64,000 bases of DNA from Anastatus disparis (taxonomy: Eukaryota > Arthropoda > Insecta > Hymenoptera > Eupelmidae), in assembly GCA_017163975.1 (NCBI GenBank), contig JAFFSR010000218.1:1798001-1862000 (forward strand). Direction: 5' to 3'. A model generated the notes under the pieces. The model ran no database searches. It was given only the letters and a program-made list of their open reading frames with translations, and was not told the DNA's origin. Position numbers and translations under genes: made by a program. Shown here in pieces: positions 1 through 30,462 of this stretch; the stretch's first letter is position 1; each line of letters begins with the position of its first letter.

Positions 1-460
1 CTATTCTTTCTCTTACAATGACTAGGGGTGACTAAAAAAAATGTCGCATTGTATGCAACATACTAGGAGACGATTGTGGGAGGGGAAATTATACTCTAGC
101 GACCCATTTGCTATGTCAATAAGTGTATGTAAGATGTATGTATAATAGTCTAATTTCTGCGAATAACAACAACTTATAATAATTATACGAATTAAAAGGG
201 GGAGTAAAAATAACGGATACCAACCGTTTACCCGACAAGTAGGGAAGAAAGTTCTTGACGTAAAAAAAGTACCAGGACTAAGTTTTATCTAAAATTAAAT
301 TCGCTAACTTTTAATATATATCTTAGTATAAAAGACTTTATTCAAATGAATCTATAAGTATTTATAAAAAAAATACAAAATATTTGTTCAAGGGTTAAAA
401 AAATCTCTACCTTCTTTCAACATCTTTCTACTTATCTTTTCAACAATAGTAGTAAATAAT
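1..460. other. AT-rich 5' flank of the odorant receptor
   Basis: No reading frame or RNA gene is recognisable here. It precedes the odorant receptor start codon and presumably holds its promoter, but no confident TATA or initiator element was picked out. Confidence 0.4.
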
Positions 461-2149
461 ATGATTAATCACACACTTCCAGAAGCATTTTTCTTAGCAT
501 CAGGTTTAGGAATTTGGGAACCACTTTATTGGCGATCAAGTTTAGCCAAAAAATTCTATAGTGTTTATACCTTAATCAATGTTACGATTGCATTTTTTCT
601 CATGATCATGGAATTAATGGCACTAATTGTTTTGACAGAAAATTTAAATGATTTTGCCGAAGCAAGTTATATATTTCTTGCTGGGTTAAGTGGCTGTATA
701 AAAGGTGCTACGCTTCTTTTAAGAAGAAAGCAAGTGGTTGCTTTGATAAACGAACTTTTACGTCAGAATTGTACACCACAGAATATTAAAGAAATGCAGA
801 TTTGTTCGCATTACAACAAAATTGCAAGGTTTGAAAAGTATATGAATTTCATAATAAATATAAGATCTCAACTTTATATCTTAATTATTGAATTTTTTTT
901 ATTATCCTGAATGATGTTAATAATAATTGTTAACGACTCTAGGTATACAGTATTATTGTACGCAATATTAGTCTCAATCTCATCAGGAATTTCAGCGATT
1001 TTGCCATGTTTCTTAGCACCAGTAAAATACGTGCTCCAGGTTAAAGCCTGGCATCCATATGAAATAACGAATGATTTAATTTATTGGTGTACTTACGTCC
1101 AACATGGTTTAGGTATACTGATTCAAGCCGGATGGAACGCAATAAATGATACTATGATAGCTGGTTTCATGATACAAAGCTGTGCACAATTGGATCTTAT
1201 TAGTTGTAGATTACAAATGTTGCCAGAAAACACAAAAGCTGCATTTTCAAGAAACATTTCTAAAGCTCAAATCAAAAGATTGGAAGCTCAAGTGATTAAA
1301 GAAAGTGTTCTTCATCATCTTCAAATTTTTAAGTGAGTGATAAAATATTATACACTAATTAAAAAAAAAAGAATCGCATGAATTATTTTCCATCAAAAAT
1401 CATTTTTTGTATAGTAAAGAATAAAGTGTGGATATTGTGCTTTATTTTTCAATGATCAAAGTTTATATAACTTTTATTGCAAATTATTTTTTTTTAAACT
1501 AATTTCCTCAGGTTTGTTAACGATCTGAAATATACTTTTGCTCCGTCCATCGTGGTACAGTTTTGTTTAAGTTTGATTATTATATGCGTCTCGATATATG
1601 GGTTAACATCAGAGCGTTCAAATATTCCAGTTTCATTTATGTTGATGTTCCTATCTAGCATGTTAGCTGAATTATTTATTTATTGTTGGTTTGGTAACGA
1701 AATTACTATAAAGGTAAATTTATATTCACATTATAAAATTTGTAATTCATTAAAAACGTAAAAAAATAATTATTTTATCTTTTCGATTTCCAGAGCTTAG
1801 AATTCAGTGAAGCTATTTGTAAATCTGACTGGCCTGAATTACAGACAGAAACTTTAAAAGGTTTACTAATTATGATGTTTCGAACTTCCCCTATTGTTAT
1901 AAATTTTGGACCATTTATTAATTTATCAGTGGATTCGTATGTAGGGGTTAGTTATTCGTTTGATTATAATATTAAATAATAAGTACACTTCAGTAAAATT
2001 TATAAAATTCCAGTTATAGATGTACTAATTATTAATTTATTAATTTGTACTGATTCATTTTTAAAAGATATTTAATAGCTCATTAATTGTTGTAGATATT
2101 AAAGTTATCTTACTCAGCGTTCAATGTACTTCAAAGTTCATCATCCTAA
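461..2149 (+). CDS. Insect odorant receptor (7tm_6 family), complete
   Basis: Predicted ligand-binding odorant receptor subunit, a seven-helix insect chemoreceptor working with Orco in sensory neuron membranes. Exons: 461-837, 943-1332, 1512-1713, 1794-1946, 2096-2149, giving 391 aa, the usual family length. Family evidence: hydrophobic segments throughout, the CWFGNE motif near residues 314-319 at the end of exon 3, and a final exon reading ILKLSYSAFNVLQ, the classic C-terminal signature preceded by a phase-0 intron. The frame between exons 1 and 2 contains an in-frame TGA at 908-910. It lies inside a 105-bp intron (donor GTATAT at 838, acceptor AG at 941-942) whose removal keeps the frame. 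A donor at 829 would also work and remove three more codons. The gene therefore looks intact, not a pseudogene. Ligand unknown. AATAAA lies at 2189-2194. Confidence 0.9.
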
Positions 2150-2188
2150 TTCATTGGCTTTTAAGGACTGATTAAAAATGTACTGAAA

Positions 2189-2194
2189 AATAAA
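2189..2194 (+). terminator. Poly(A) signal AATAAA of the odorant receptor
   Basis: Canonical AATAAA about 40 nt past the stop codon of the odorant receptor. Confidence 0.5.
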
Positions 2195-2403
2195 GAGCCT
2201 ACAAGATAAAATTAAAAATATCCTACTCTAGTTCTAACACAATGAATTTATATGAATATTTTAGAAATTATCACTATTTAATTTGTTTTTATGATTTCGA
2301 TAAATATATTTATACGTTATGCTTCATTAACGTTTTTGATCAAATTTAACCCTTCAAAGGCACATAATCTAAGAATTAAATAAAAAGCACATTGGATAAA
2401 TTC

Positions 2404-3240
2404 GGTCTCAGTGGCTCACTCACTAGGAGAGTGTCACACCTCCGGATCACGGATTTTGCTCAAATTTCGGGATAAGTTTTCAGATGATAAAATATGGAAA
2501 AAGCTCAAGTTATAGTCATAAATACTCAATATTTCCCTAGTTACAGACAATTAAAGAAAATCACTAAAAAAGTTACTAGATTTTTAAACGCATATAGTTC
2601 TTTAGCGTCGATAGCTACAAGCTTGAAACTTTTTTAAAATTAAAGCTGAGCTCAAATCCTTTCGAATTAGTAGTTATAGCATGTAAGAATATTATTTTTT
2701 CCCAAAGTTAGAGCGTGATAAACATTGGACCTGATTTTTCTTTTAAAAACATTAATTAATAATAAAAGCTGAAATTGGGTCCAATCCTTATTACGCTCTA
2801 ACTTTGGGAAAAAATAATATTTTGATATGCTGTAACTACTGTTTCGAAAGGATTTGAGCTCAGCTTTAATTTTAAAAAAGTTTCAAGCTTGTAGCTATCG
2901 ACGCTAAAGAACTATATGCGTTTAAAAATCTAGTAACTTTTTTAGTGATTTTCTTTAATTGCCTGTAACTAGAGAAATATTGAGTATTAATGACTATAAC
3001 TTGAGCTTTTTCCATATTTTATCATCTGAAAACTTATCCCGAAGTTTGAGCAAAATCTGTGATCCGGAGGTGTGACACTCTCCTAGTCAGTAGAGCGATG
3101 GATTCGTGATCTCGAGGTCTTGAGTTCGAATCCCGCTCTCGGTGACCAATTGATACAAGCACCACTATACGTTACATGTGCTTTGTTCACAAATGCACTG
3201 AAAACCTCCGTCGCTAATTAACATCAAAATGATAGCATGA
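2404..3240 (+). repeat. tRNA-derived SINE copy A, interrupted by a foldback element
   Basis: The tRNA-like head starts at about 2404 (box A-like GTGGCTC) and stops at 2422. It resumes at 3087-3089 with a duplicated TCA and runs through box B (GAGTTCGAATCC near 3121) and the shared SINE body to about 3240. The family recurs at about 8735, 10745, 20310 and 37434. Removing 2423-3086 and one TCA restores a head that matches copy E base for base in length. Confidence 0.8.
2423..3086. mobile_element. 664-bp foldback MITE with about 310-bp inverted arms
   Basis: Ends read CTAGGAGAGTGTCACACC and its exact complement. The arms (about 2423-2733 and 2776-3086) are near-perfect inverted copies around a spacer of about 40 bp, and no coding frame is present. 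It is flanked by TCA at 2420-2422 and 3087-3089, a 3-bp target-site duplication inside the SINE. The 3-bp TSD is compatible with a PIF/Harbinger- or CACTA-type mobiliser, but the termini are not diagnostic. Confidence 0.8.
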
Positions 3241-3505
3241 AGATTATGAAAATAATGTTATATAAATTTATTTAATAATTTTAATATCACACAAATGTTT
3301 TTTTAAAAGATATGAAATATCTGACATATCAATGTTTGATAACTTATTTTCAGAATCCAATTCATAAAAACAAAAACATGTTTCTACGTTTTATCAATAT
3401 TATTGTTATTTAAAATATATTTTTATACATAATAATTTCAATGATTATAATTAATGTTAATCCCTTAAAAGTCAATCATATTACTATTAATAAATAGATA
3501 TATGG

Positions 3506-3665
3506 TAGAAAATTGAGCATGTTTTGGGCAGAATTTCTGGTCAACGGTAAGTTTAAATGACACTTATCTAAAAATTTTGTTCAAAGAATTTGTAGAATTT
3601 CTAGATAAGTGTCATTTTAACTTTTGTTAACCAGAAATTCTGCCCAAAATATGCTTAATTTTCTA
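3506..3665. mobile_element. 160-bp palindromic MITE-like hairpin
   Basis: Left arm about 3506-3573 and right arm about 3601-3665 are inverted copies sharing a block such as GGGCAGAATTTCTGG, with a spacer of about 27 bp. Non-coding. No target duplication was identified. Confidence 0.65.
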
Positions 3666-4890
3666 ATAGGGATATTAAATATAAATTTGTTTCGTAAATA
3701 AAAAAAAAATATTATTAGAAGTGAAATTGGCAGGTATTATCAACGTGAAAAGAAACAAAGAAATTTTTTTCTAGCCTATGTTATTAATGATTCGTAGTAA
3801 AAGACAATGAATTTCAGAAGTAACATAATTTTATATTATGCGTACCGTCTATAATATCAACGCAAGGTATTTTTTCTACCGATATCTGCAAGAAAAAACT
3901 ATTTGAAGCTATAAATTAACATTTGAATTTTCTTATGTTTGTATAGAAGGGATAAAAATAAAAGAAAAAATATAATGCTAGCATTAAAGAAATACATTAA
4001 AATCATTGGGAACATACAGTATCTCGATGAAATCAAATTATAGTACATTTCATAGCTTGGCTATTTTTTCTTGGAATACAAAGGGTTGACAGTAGCAATA
4101 ATAGTATAGGGTAAGGAAGAGCCACGTAAGCGAGAATCTAAAAATATGAATATTTTTTTCTTCACTTCTCTTTGTCTCTATATAATCATAATAACCATAG
4201 ATAAGAAATGAAACAAAATAATAAAGGTGTAATTTTTTCTTTATGAAATTTATCTCTAAACTATAGCTTACAATTTTATGGTGAATGTAAAGTAATAGAT
4301 AAAAATAATACTCTAAGAATGGAGATGATTCATCGTTTCACTTACAAAGAAAAATGTTTCTGGGAAAAGCGTTTTAAGCTGTTATCTATATTGTTGCTGT
4401 TTTAATTCATAAGAGTTTATGGGAAAGTGAGACTACTTTTTTGTCAATATTTAGACGATGAATTTCGTCCATTCAGTAAAATAAATAAATACTTAAATTA
4501 TTTTAAACAACACTTAAAAATTTCAACCTATAAGGTAAGTGTTTCAGTCCGTGGACACCGTAAGAACGGTACTACCGGTAATGGTAATACTATACCAAAT
4601 ACCAATGCTTAAAAGTCGAAAGATAAAGTTTCCATGGTTCAAAAGTTACTTCAAAAATCTGATGATGCAATTTCATCATATACTCTAATAGAAAACGCGT
4701 TACGAAGAAAAAAATGACCGTAGTAACATTAAATTCGCATTCAGATGAAAACTTACTAAGAAAAATAAAATAGTTTAAAGGAGATACCAAACACTTCCAC
4801 AGCGCATGCAAGTTCGAGTTCCATCTGTTGAGAAGCAATGTGACTTATTAAGTTTTAATAAATAAATATTGGAATTATGTATAATTAAAT
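3666..4890. other. AT-rich intergenic DNA, nothing recognised
   Basis: Short frames exist on both strands around 4427-4981, but none shows family motifs, a splice pattern or a sensible composition. Confidence 0.4.
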
Positions 4891-5109
4891 ATTTTTTGAC
4901 ACTCCGTGCGAGAAGCTCGATTTCACGCACGCTGTACAAAGTGACACGTGCGAAAATGGAGCTTCTCACACGTCGTGTCAAAAAATAGTGTTCGATACTC
5001 GTGCGAGAAAGTGATTTCTTACTCGTGTGACCTTTTCACCCTCGCTTCGCTCGGGCGCAAACCACACGAGTAAAAAATCACTTAATCGCACTAGTACCGA
5101 AATATACTA
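4891..5109. repeat. Two adjacent GC-rich hairpins
   Basis: The first hairpin (about 4891-4986) has arms beginning TTTTTTGACAC and containing GTGCGAGAAGCTC. The second (about 4986-5109) has arms with GTGATTTCTTACTCGTGTG and a core CCCTCGCTTCGCTCGGGCG. Both stand out as CpG-rich islands in AT-rich DNA. A related core occurs in opposite orientation at about 10265-10286. Probably short non-autonomous elements. Confidence 0.6.
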
Positions 5110-6210
5110 TTTTAATTAGGATGTGTAAGAAGAATCTAGATGAAAATTATTTATATTTCAGTTACCAATACAATTCCTTACCAATCATAAGCAACTAAAA
5201 ACACGAAAAAATGTTTAATATGTAGTAAAAATAATCTGGAATAATTCTTTATGTTCATAAAAAAGAAAAAAATAGCTAATTTCGTACGACCATCGTTTTT
5301 TGTAAAAAAACATATTCGGTTAGATCCATCACGTACTCATGAGCATCTTGTTTAAGTGGATAATATCTAATTTTTTTTCAAATTCAACTTATGGATATTT
5401 GTATTTATCACTAATATAAGTTTACTTAACATTGCACTAAACGAAATTGTATGGTTCAAAATAATAAAGCTATATTGCTTTTTCAAAATAAAATCGAATG
5501 CATATAAGTAAATTAATAGGATTTTAGAAAAATTAAATAAAAATAATTATGAATCATAACCTTGATGCAAAAATTTCGTAAAAAAGGGATAATGGTTTAT
5601 GATTGTATCGCATAATTGCAATTGCACATAGGTATCATTTTTAGTGATATTAGTTTTAAAAGAGCATCGAATTTTCATATATGATTTATGCTTTTAATAG
5701 ATTCGAGGAATTAAGTCTGTTTTTATATTGATAAAATAATTGTAATTTTTTCCAAATTTTCGAACCTTATGTAAAAAATAACGTGAAATTAGTCGATCGC
5801 TTGTTTACTTATACTCAATATAAGATAAAATGAGTTCACTATTATATTAATTTCACCTTATACTTATGCATAATTTTTTATATCTTCATGTATTATTTTT
5901 TAGTGTTGGTTATTAAATTAAAAACAAAATTACATAAAATGAAATATATAAAATTGAATTCTTTTTGATGATTGTAATGGAAGATTTTAACCTTAAATTA
6001 AGTTTGGATAACAGAATTAAATTTCTAAATCCACAAAAAAATTTTAAACTTAACCTAAAAATAATAAATTTTTCAGTTACTATTTTTTCCAATATTGTTT
6101 TAATAATATCATTTCTTACTTCTTGATCGATAGAGTATTGGATTGTTAATCATTTGATTTATATACAAGGTAGCGCCTGAAAAATGTTTTACCGATCTAC
6201 ACCGATGATC
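5110..6210. other. AT-rich intergenic DNA, nothing recognised
   Basis: No gene, tRNA or clear repeat seen between the hairpin pair and the TA-rich microsatellite. Confidence 0.4.
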
Positions 6211-6218
6211 ATAGGGTC

Positions 6219-6236
6219 TACATATATATATATATA
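6219..6236. repeat. (TA)n microsatellite
   Basis: A short run of TA dinucleotides in the upstream region of the first ABC transporter gene. Confidence 0.6.
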
Positions 6237-6379
6237 CCTGAGCGGTGACTAAAGCAAACCTTTTATTAAGTTATAAAACATATAAAAGCATTGTTTACGT
6301 ACTACAATTAAACGACTCTTTTTTCTAATTACTGTAATAAAAAATTTAAAACCATCGTTCCCATTAAAATTCATTACAA

Positions 6380-6994
6380 ACATTCAGAAATGTCAATACG
6401 TATTATATTAAGCACATACAAATTTTATCTCCTTTCTCTTTCTGATTCCACTTTTATCAATTCCACGACAACACGCTCTTGCTTACTTTATTTTATACTC
6501 ATTCGCTCTCTTGCTCTTTCATTTTTCTTTCTTACTCGTTTTGGAGTTTGCGGTTCGTTCGCCTTCCTCTTCTCAAGCGCGTCGGCTTTGACTGGCAACT
6601 GGTTGGTGTACTAAGAGAGCTCAACAACACAATAACTATACGGAACTTATTCAGTATCACCGGCGCCGCCCACGAGTTAACACACGAGTATCTTTTTTTT
6701 CCTTTCTTTCTTTGCTCTGAATTTTTCTATTCTTACATATATGTACTTTATCCACGTATATATCTTTACATTTTCTCAATTATTAAACATGCCGACTACG
6801 TGTTAATGTTCATTCCCAGTGCAAGTGTCGTGTGGATATAATATGTGCGTGAAATAACAAATACATGTACTCGTTTTCAAGAGTGAAATATTAAAATAAA
6901 AAAAAGGTGATTTTTATATTAAAAGATTGTGCTGTATATACACATGTACAGTTAGTGAGCGTGATCGGTAAGAAGAAAGAAAAGACGAGAGAGA
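6380..6994 (+). promoter_or_regulatory. Probable promoter / 5' UTR region of ABCC4-like gene 1
   Basis: This stretch is less AT-rich than its surroundings, with pyrimidine-rich tracts (about 6430-6560) and a small GC-rich block (GGCGCCGCCC near 6661). It lies directly upstream of the start codon at 6995. A promoter/leader role is inferred from position only, and the transcription start was not located. Confidence 0.35.
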
Positions 6995-26181
<19,187 letters not shown>

Positions 26182-26454
26182 GATAAATTATTTTTTTACA
26201 ATAAGCATAATTGTAAATGTGATGCATTTCATATTATAGATAGAAAACATTTATTTCAATGTTAGTTCTTTTTTTTTTCTTAAAATTAAAACATTTATTT
26301 ATAACTTTTATTAAGCTATATAGTTAAGATTTATGATATTAAAGTTTAAAATAATGTTTCTATAGTAAATATTTTCATAAAAGACAAATATAGTTTTTGA
26401 TAAGAACAAATATTGTAACTAAGATATAGTTTATAATGCTTCAATAAGCAATTT

Positions 26455-26460
26455 AATAAA
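26455..26460 (+). terminator. Poly(A) signal AATAAA of ABCC4-like gene 1
   Basis: Canonical hexamer about 270 nt downstream of the stop codon at 26179-26181. Confidence 0.45.
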
Positions 26461-29400
26461 TTTATGTTTAAATTAATTGTCTTGAGTTAATTTTTTCCAG
26501 ATTATTTGTAAATCCTTAAACATGTTGTATTCCTTTTCAAGAGACGTAAAAATTATCGGCGTTTTCGGCATTTAGAATATCATTTAATTTTGTATTTTGA
26601 GGAATAGTTTTTTAAAATTTTATTTCAATAAATAATTTTATTCTATTTTTTAAATCTCGGATGATTTTTTTTAATTATGTGAAGCTCTTTATTTAAGTTT
26701 AAATTATTAAAATGAGTATACATAAACAATTGTTAAAATAGCTTTTCATGAGAGTAATATATAATTTCGAAAGACCTCCCGAAATTTGTCCTTTTTCCGT
26801 TTTTCAGTCACATACTTCTTGTCTAAAACTGACTGAAGACTTCATGTCTTTGAAAAAAAACACTAATCCCAAACATATTTTCATTGTATTACTAATCTCT
26901 GACAAGCCTACAAAGGTCGCATTTGTCTTCCAGTAAAACATCAACTTCTCGACATTTATAAAAAAATGCGCAAAGGATTTTACGACGTAAGTTTTATTGT
27001 CGTATGGATTTCTTTGATACTATTGTACGATCTATTTTTAGATTTATGACTACCCTATAACTTTTATTTACCTTCAAACACTTTATTGTTTCTGTATATT
27101 CAACACATGTTAAAATAACGTTACATTGCTTTTTTACATGTGTATTTGACACATGTTAAGACACTTTTTTTTCAGATTCTTACAAACAATACTTAAGTTT
27201 GAATATGATTGCTCTTAACAGAATTGTACTATTTTAAAATCGAGAAAGTTTTTAAGATTGAATTCCGTACCGTTTAAAACGAAACTCATTAGACGACAGT
27301 AAATTAGGTACATGTAAAGGAATAACATCGCCTTTGTATATGATTTATAAAATACTATTATAATGTCAATATACATGTAATACCTACCTGAAATGTTTTT
27401 TTAATTTTTAATTAATTTATTAGATAAATTGCTTGAATTTTTACATTTTTTTATTTACATATGATAACAGCTATTATTTAAACAATTTCATTATGATAAA
27501 TAACTCATCTCAAATTTCTAAATTTTTGAAAAGATAATCCAGATAATCAGAATCTGTACGAAATATGTACTTTTATTACGAAAATTAATAATTTAAAGTT
27601 TGGTACACATAAGGAGATAAGAAGTTATTTTTAAAATAATGTACCATGGAAAATTGATAAAGCTATAAATAGAAAATAAATTTTGATAACACTATAAGCT
27701 TACTTGAATTCCCGTTAATTGCTAAGAACTTTATCGCTTCTAATACAAAGTAATACATTTTTATAATCTATGCGGCGAAAAATCCCATTTTTAGGTACAT
27801 TTTGTCAAAAACAATAGTTGCATAACATTAAAAGATATTCAAATAATACGTAGTTTATTTTACGCATATTTAAAATTTTTAATTTTATCTTTAAGAAGAT
27901 ACGAGAAGGTAGTTGTCTTAATTTAAATTTTTTACGTGGAGATAAACTACCCGAGTTAAACCCATTGCACAATGCGATCCTTTTTTTATGAGAGTTGAGT
28001 CTTTTTTTGCTCGAATTTATTTCAAATATGTTTAAAATATGTGCAAAAGATAAGTTTCCTTATTTACTCTTCTGTTATTCGTAAATTTATGAATTTTTTT
28101 TAAACAAGTTTATGCTTTAGGATTGACTCTATTATTTGACTTGATTCAAAATTATTTTATTTTCCTGTATTGAAGTTACAATAATTAATCAATTTTATAA
28201 AAATAGATATAATATGTAAAAATAACTTATTTCCAAAAATCAAATTAGGCGATAATTAATTTGCGAAGATTAATTTTTATATTCACCATGATTTTAGCAT
28301 TTAAAACATATATAATCAGACTTTTATTTATTAAAAACAGAATTAATCAAACTTTATGGTATAAAAAAATCAGAAAAATATCATTTGCATGTCAACCATT
28401 ATGAGATTTATATAGTATTTTCTTTTTAATTTTATTGATTACCAATATCAATTGATGTTTTGTATATTAATAAAATAAAAATTTAATTTATATGTTACAC
28501 GTATTTGAAATGCTCATTTGAAATACGAAATTACTTCACGAGTTCCTTCAAAGTTTAAAATTCATTATCATAACGGATTAAAAAAAATAGGAAAAACTGA
28601 AAAAGATTTTTTTATATTTAATAATATTTTCACAGTGATGAAAAATATTTATTTAATTATATACTCTTTTTTTAGATGAGAAAATTTTTTAATAGTTGAA
28701 GCTTCGTCCTGTAAAACCGTTATATTATTCATTATATTATTCACGTAAATCAACCGTTATATTATTCACGCAAAACACATAAATGTTTTAGTACTGGCCT
28801 AATTATTTGTTATTACAATAATATAATTTCGTTAGAGTATTTTCTAAAGCTAAAATATAGAAACAAAAATAAGTTATTTGTAATTATCAAAAATCGTTTA
28901 TAAATTAAATTTTTAAATTTCATATTTTTTCTATAATTAATATATTTTAAAACGAATTTTTTTTTTTTAAATCATCATTTAAAATATTAATATTGAATTG
29001 AATTCAATGACTTATCGAATTTTTCTTTGAAGATAATTTTTACAAAAATATTGCTGATTCGCAAAAAATTTTAACATTTAAATTCACTTGTTAAAAGCCG
29101 TTGCTTCTTTTTTCCAAGAATCTAGCGGTTTTCATTGGCATTTAACTAAAATCTGGTTAGAAAATCTAGTTATTTTTTGCCGTTGTGATGCCGCACTGCT
29201 TAATCTAGTGACAAATTACTAGCTGAAAGTAAAACAAAAAACTGACCTTCGCGAAGGGGTTCATGATTATCCTTTATTTTCGACGGGCGCAAGTTTAGTC
29301 CTGTCTTGGCGCTTGAAGGGGTAAGGACTACGTACGGAAACAAAAATGGAAAAGACATGAGAGTTTATTGAAGTTTGTGATCATTAGACAAAGGATAATA

Positions 29401-29560
29401 CCAGTTTATAGTTTAATTTTTCAAAAAGATATCATTGATTGATCTGTTGAATAAAAATCATCATTATTGTTGATAATATTAAATTTTGTAAAATATTAAT
29501 ATATTTCCAATGTTGCGATGCGATAAAATCTTTAATTATTATCAAAATTTATATTGAGAA
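26461..29560. other. Intergenic region between ABCC4-like gene 1 and the lodestar-like gene
   Basis: Mostly AT-rich with no gene recognised. There is a small local duplication (AACCGTTATATTATTCA) at about 28717-28770. A less AT-rich block at about 29230-29340 lies upstream of the lodestar-like transcript. Confidence 0.4.
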
Positions 29561-29579
29561 TTAAAAGTGATCATTAATT

Positions 29580-29587
29580 TTTCGCGC
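29580..29587 (+). promoter_or_regulatory. E2F-like site TTTCGCGC upstream of the lodestar-like gene
   Basis: An exact TTTCGCGC, the consensus E2F/DP binding site, lies just upstream of a likely non-coding first exon that ends at 29656 (CAAAG before GTAAGAA). That exon would splice to the acceptor TTTAG immediately before the start codon at 30463. Cell-cycle control would suit a mitotic chromatin ATPase, but this is inference from one motif. Confidence 0.4.
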
Positions 29588-30462
29588 TGTGTTTTGAGTA
29601 CAGTGGTAGTTTGTTTACATTAGGTTTTGAATGTGATAGCTCAATAATCAACAAAGGTAAGAACAATCGTATTTTTAATTTTAAAAACTTGAATAAATTG
29701 ATTATGCATAAAAAATTACTTATGCTCTTTACTAATAATTTTATAAAAGTGATAATTTATAGCTTTGTTTACATTTCAAATCTTTCTTTAATTATTTTTA
29801 AAAATGGTGTCGCTAACTTCTAGCAAAAATTTTTCAATAACGCAAAATAATGTTTTTTTTTCTTTTTATTACGATTAATTTCTTTTCATAAAACGATATA
29901 AAGATTTGTGTATGTATTGCTTTTTCTTTTTTTATTTTGATTTAGATTGTGTAAAAAATTAATTTAATACTCAAAGTAATTGCAAGATGTGCAATAAATT
30001 ATAAATTTTTACATTTGTTTAATTTTCAAATAGAATCCCTCTGGAGAAAAGTTCGCTTTCTTTGTTTCGCGGAAGATTTTTTGCTTTTCTGATTTTTCAT
30101 AAATTTGTATTGGACACTCTAATGATAACTAAAAATGAAGTTTTACTTGTAATATGTACATAGATACATCGAAAATTCGAGGAACGTGGCGAGGATTACA
30201 AAATTTAAAATTATGTATATGCAGTATGTCGTTCTACATAATATTTTTCGTTTTTAATGAAATTGTAGCTTTTTTTTTATTTCTAATACAGAATCATTAG
30301 AATTATGGTTTTGATATTAATTTGTTAAAATTCAAAATATTTGTAAAAAATTTTATTTAAATAATGTTGTTTAGATTTTTATATCATTTAAAATGATTAT
30401 ATAAAGCATAAATTACTTTCACACTTTTTATTACATTATATTTTGTTATGATTAATCTTTAG

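Noticed and set aside
461..1336. Odorant receptor pseudogene or two separate genes split by the TGA at 908-910
   Set aside because: A 105-bp intron with valid donor and acceptor removes the stop, and all five exons close to a 391-residue receptor.
4427..4981. Possible small genes or a transposase remnant
   Set aside because: Three short overlapping frames on both strands without a known motif; the right part overlaps a hairpin repeat.
26748..26936. 62-codon frame downstream of ABCC4-like gene 1
   Set aside because: No motif, neighbour exon or promoter; composition like the flanking intergenic DNA.
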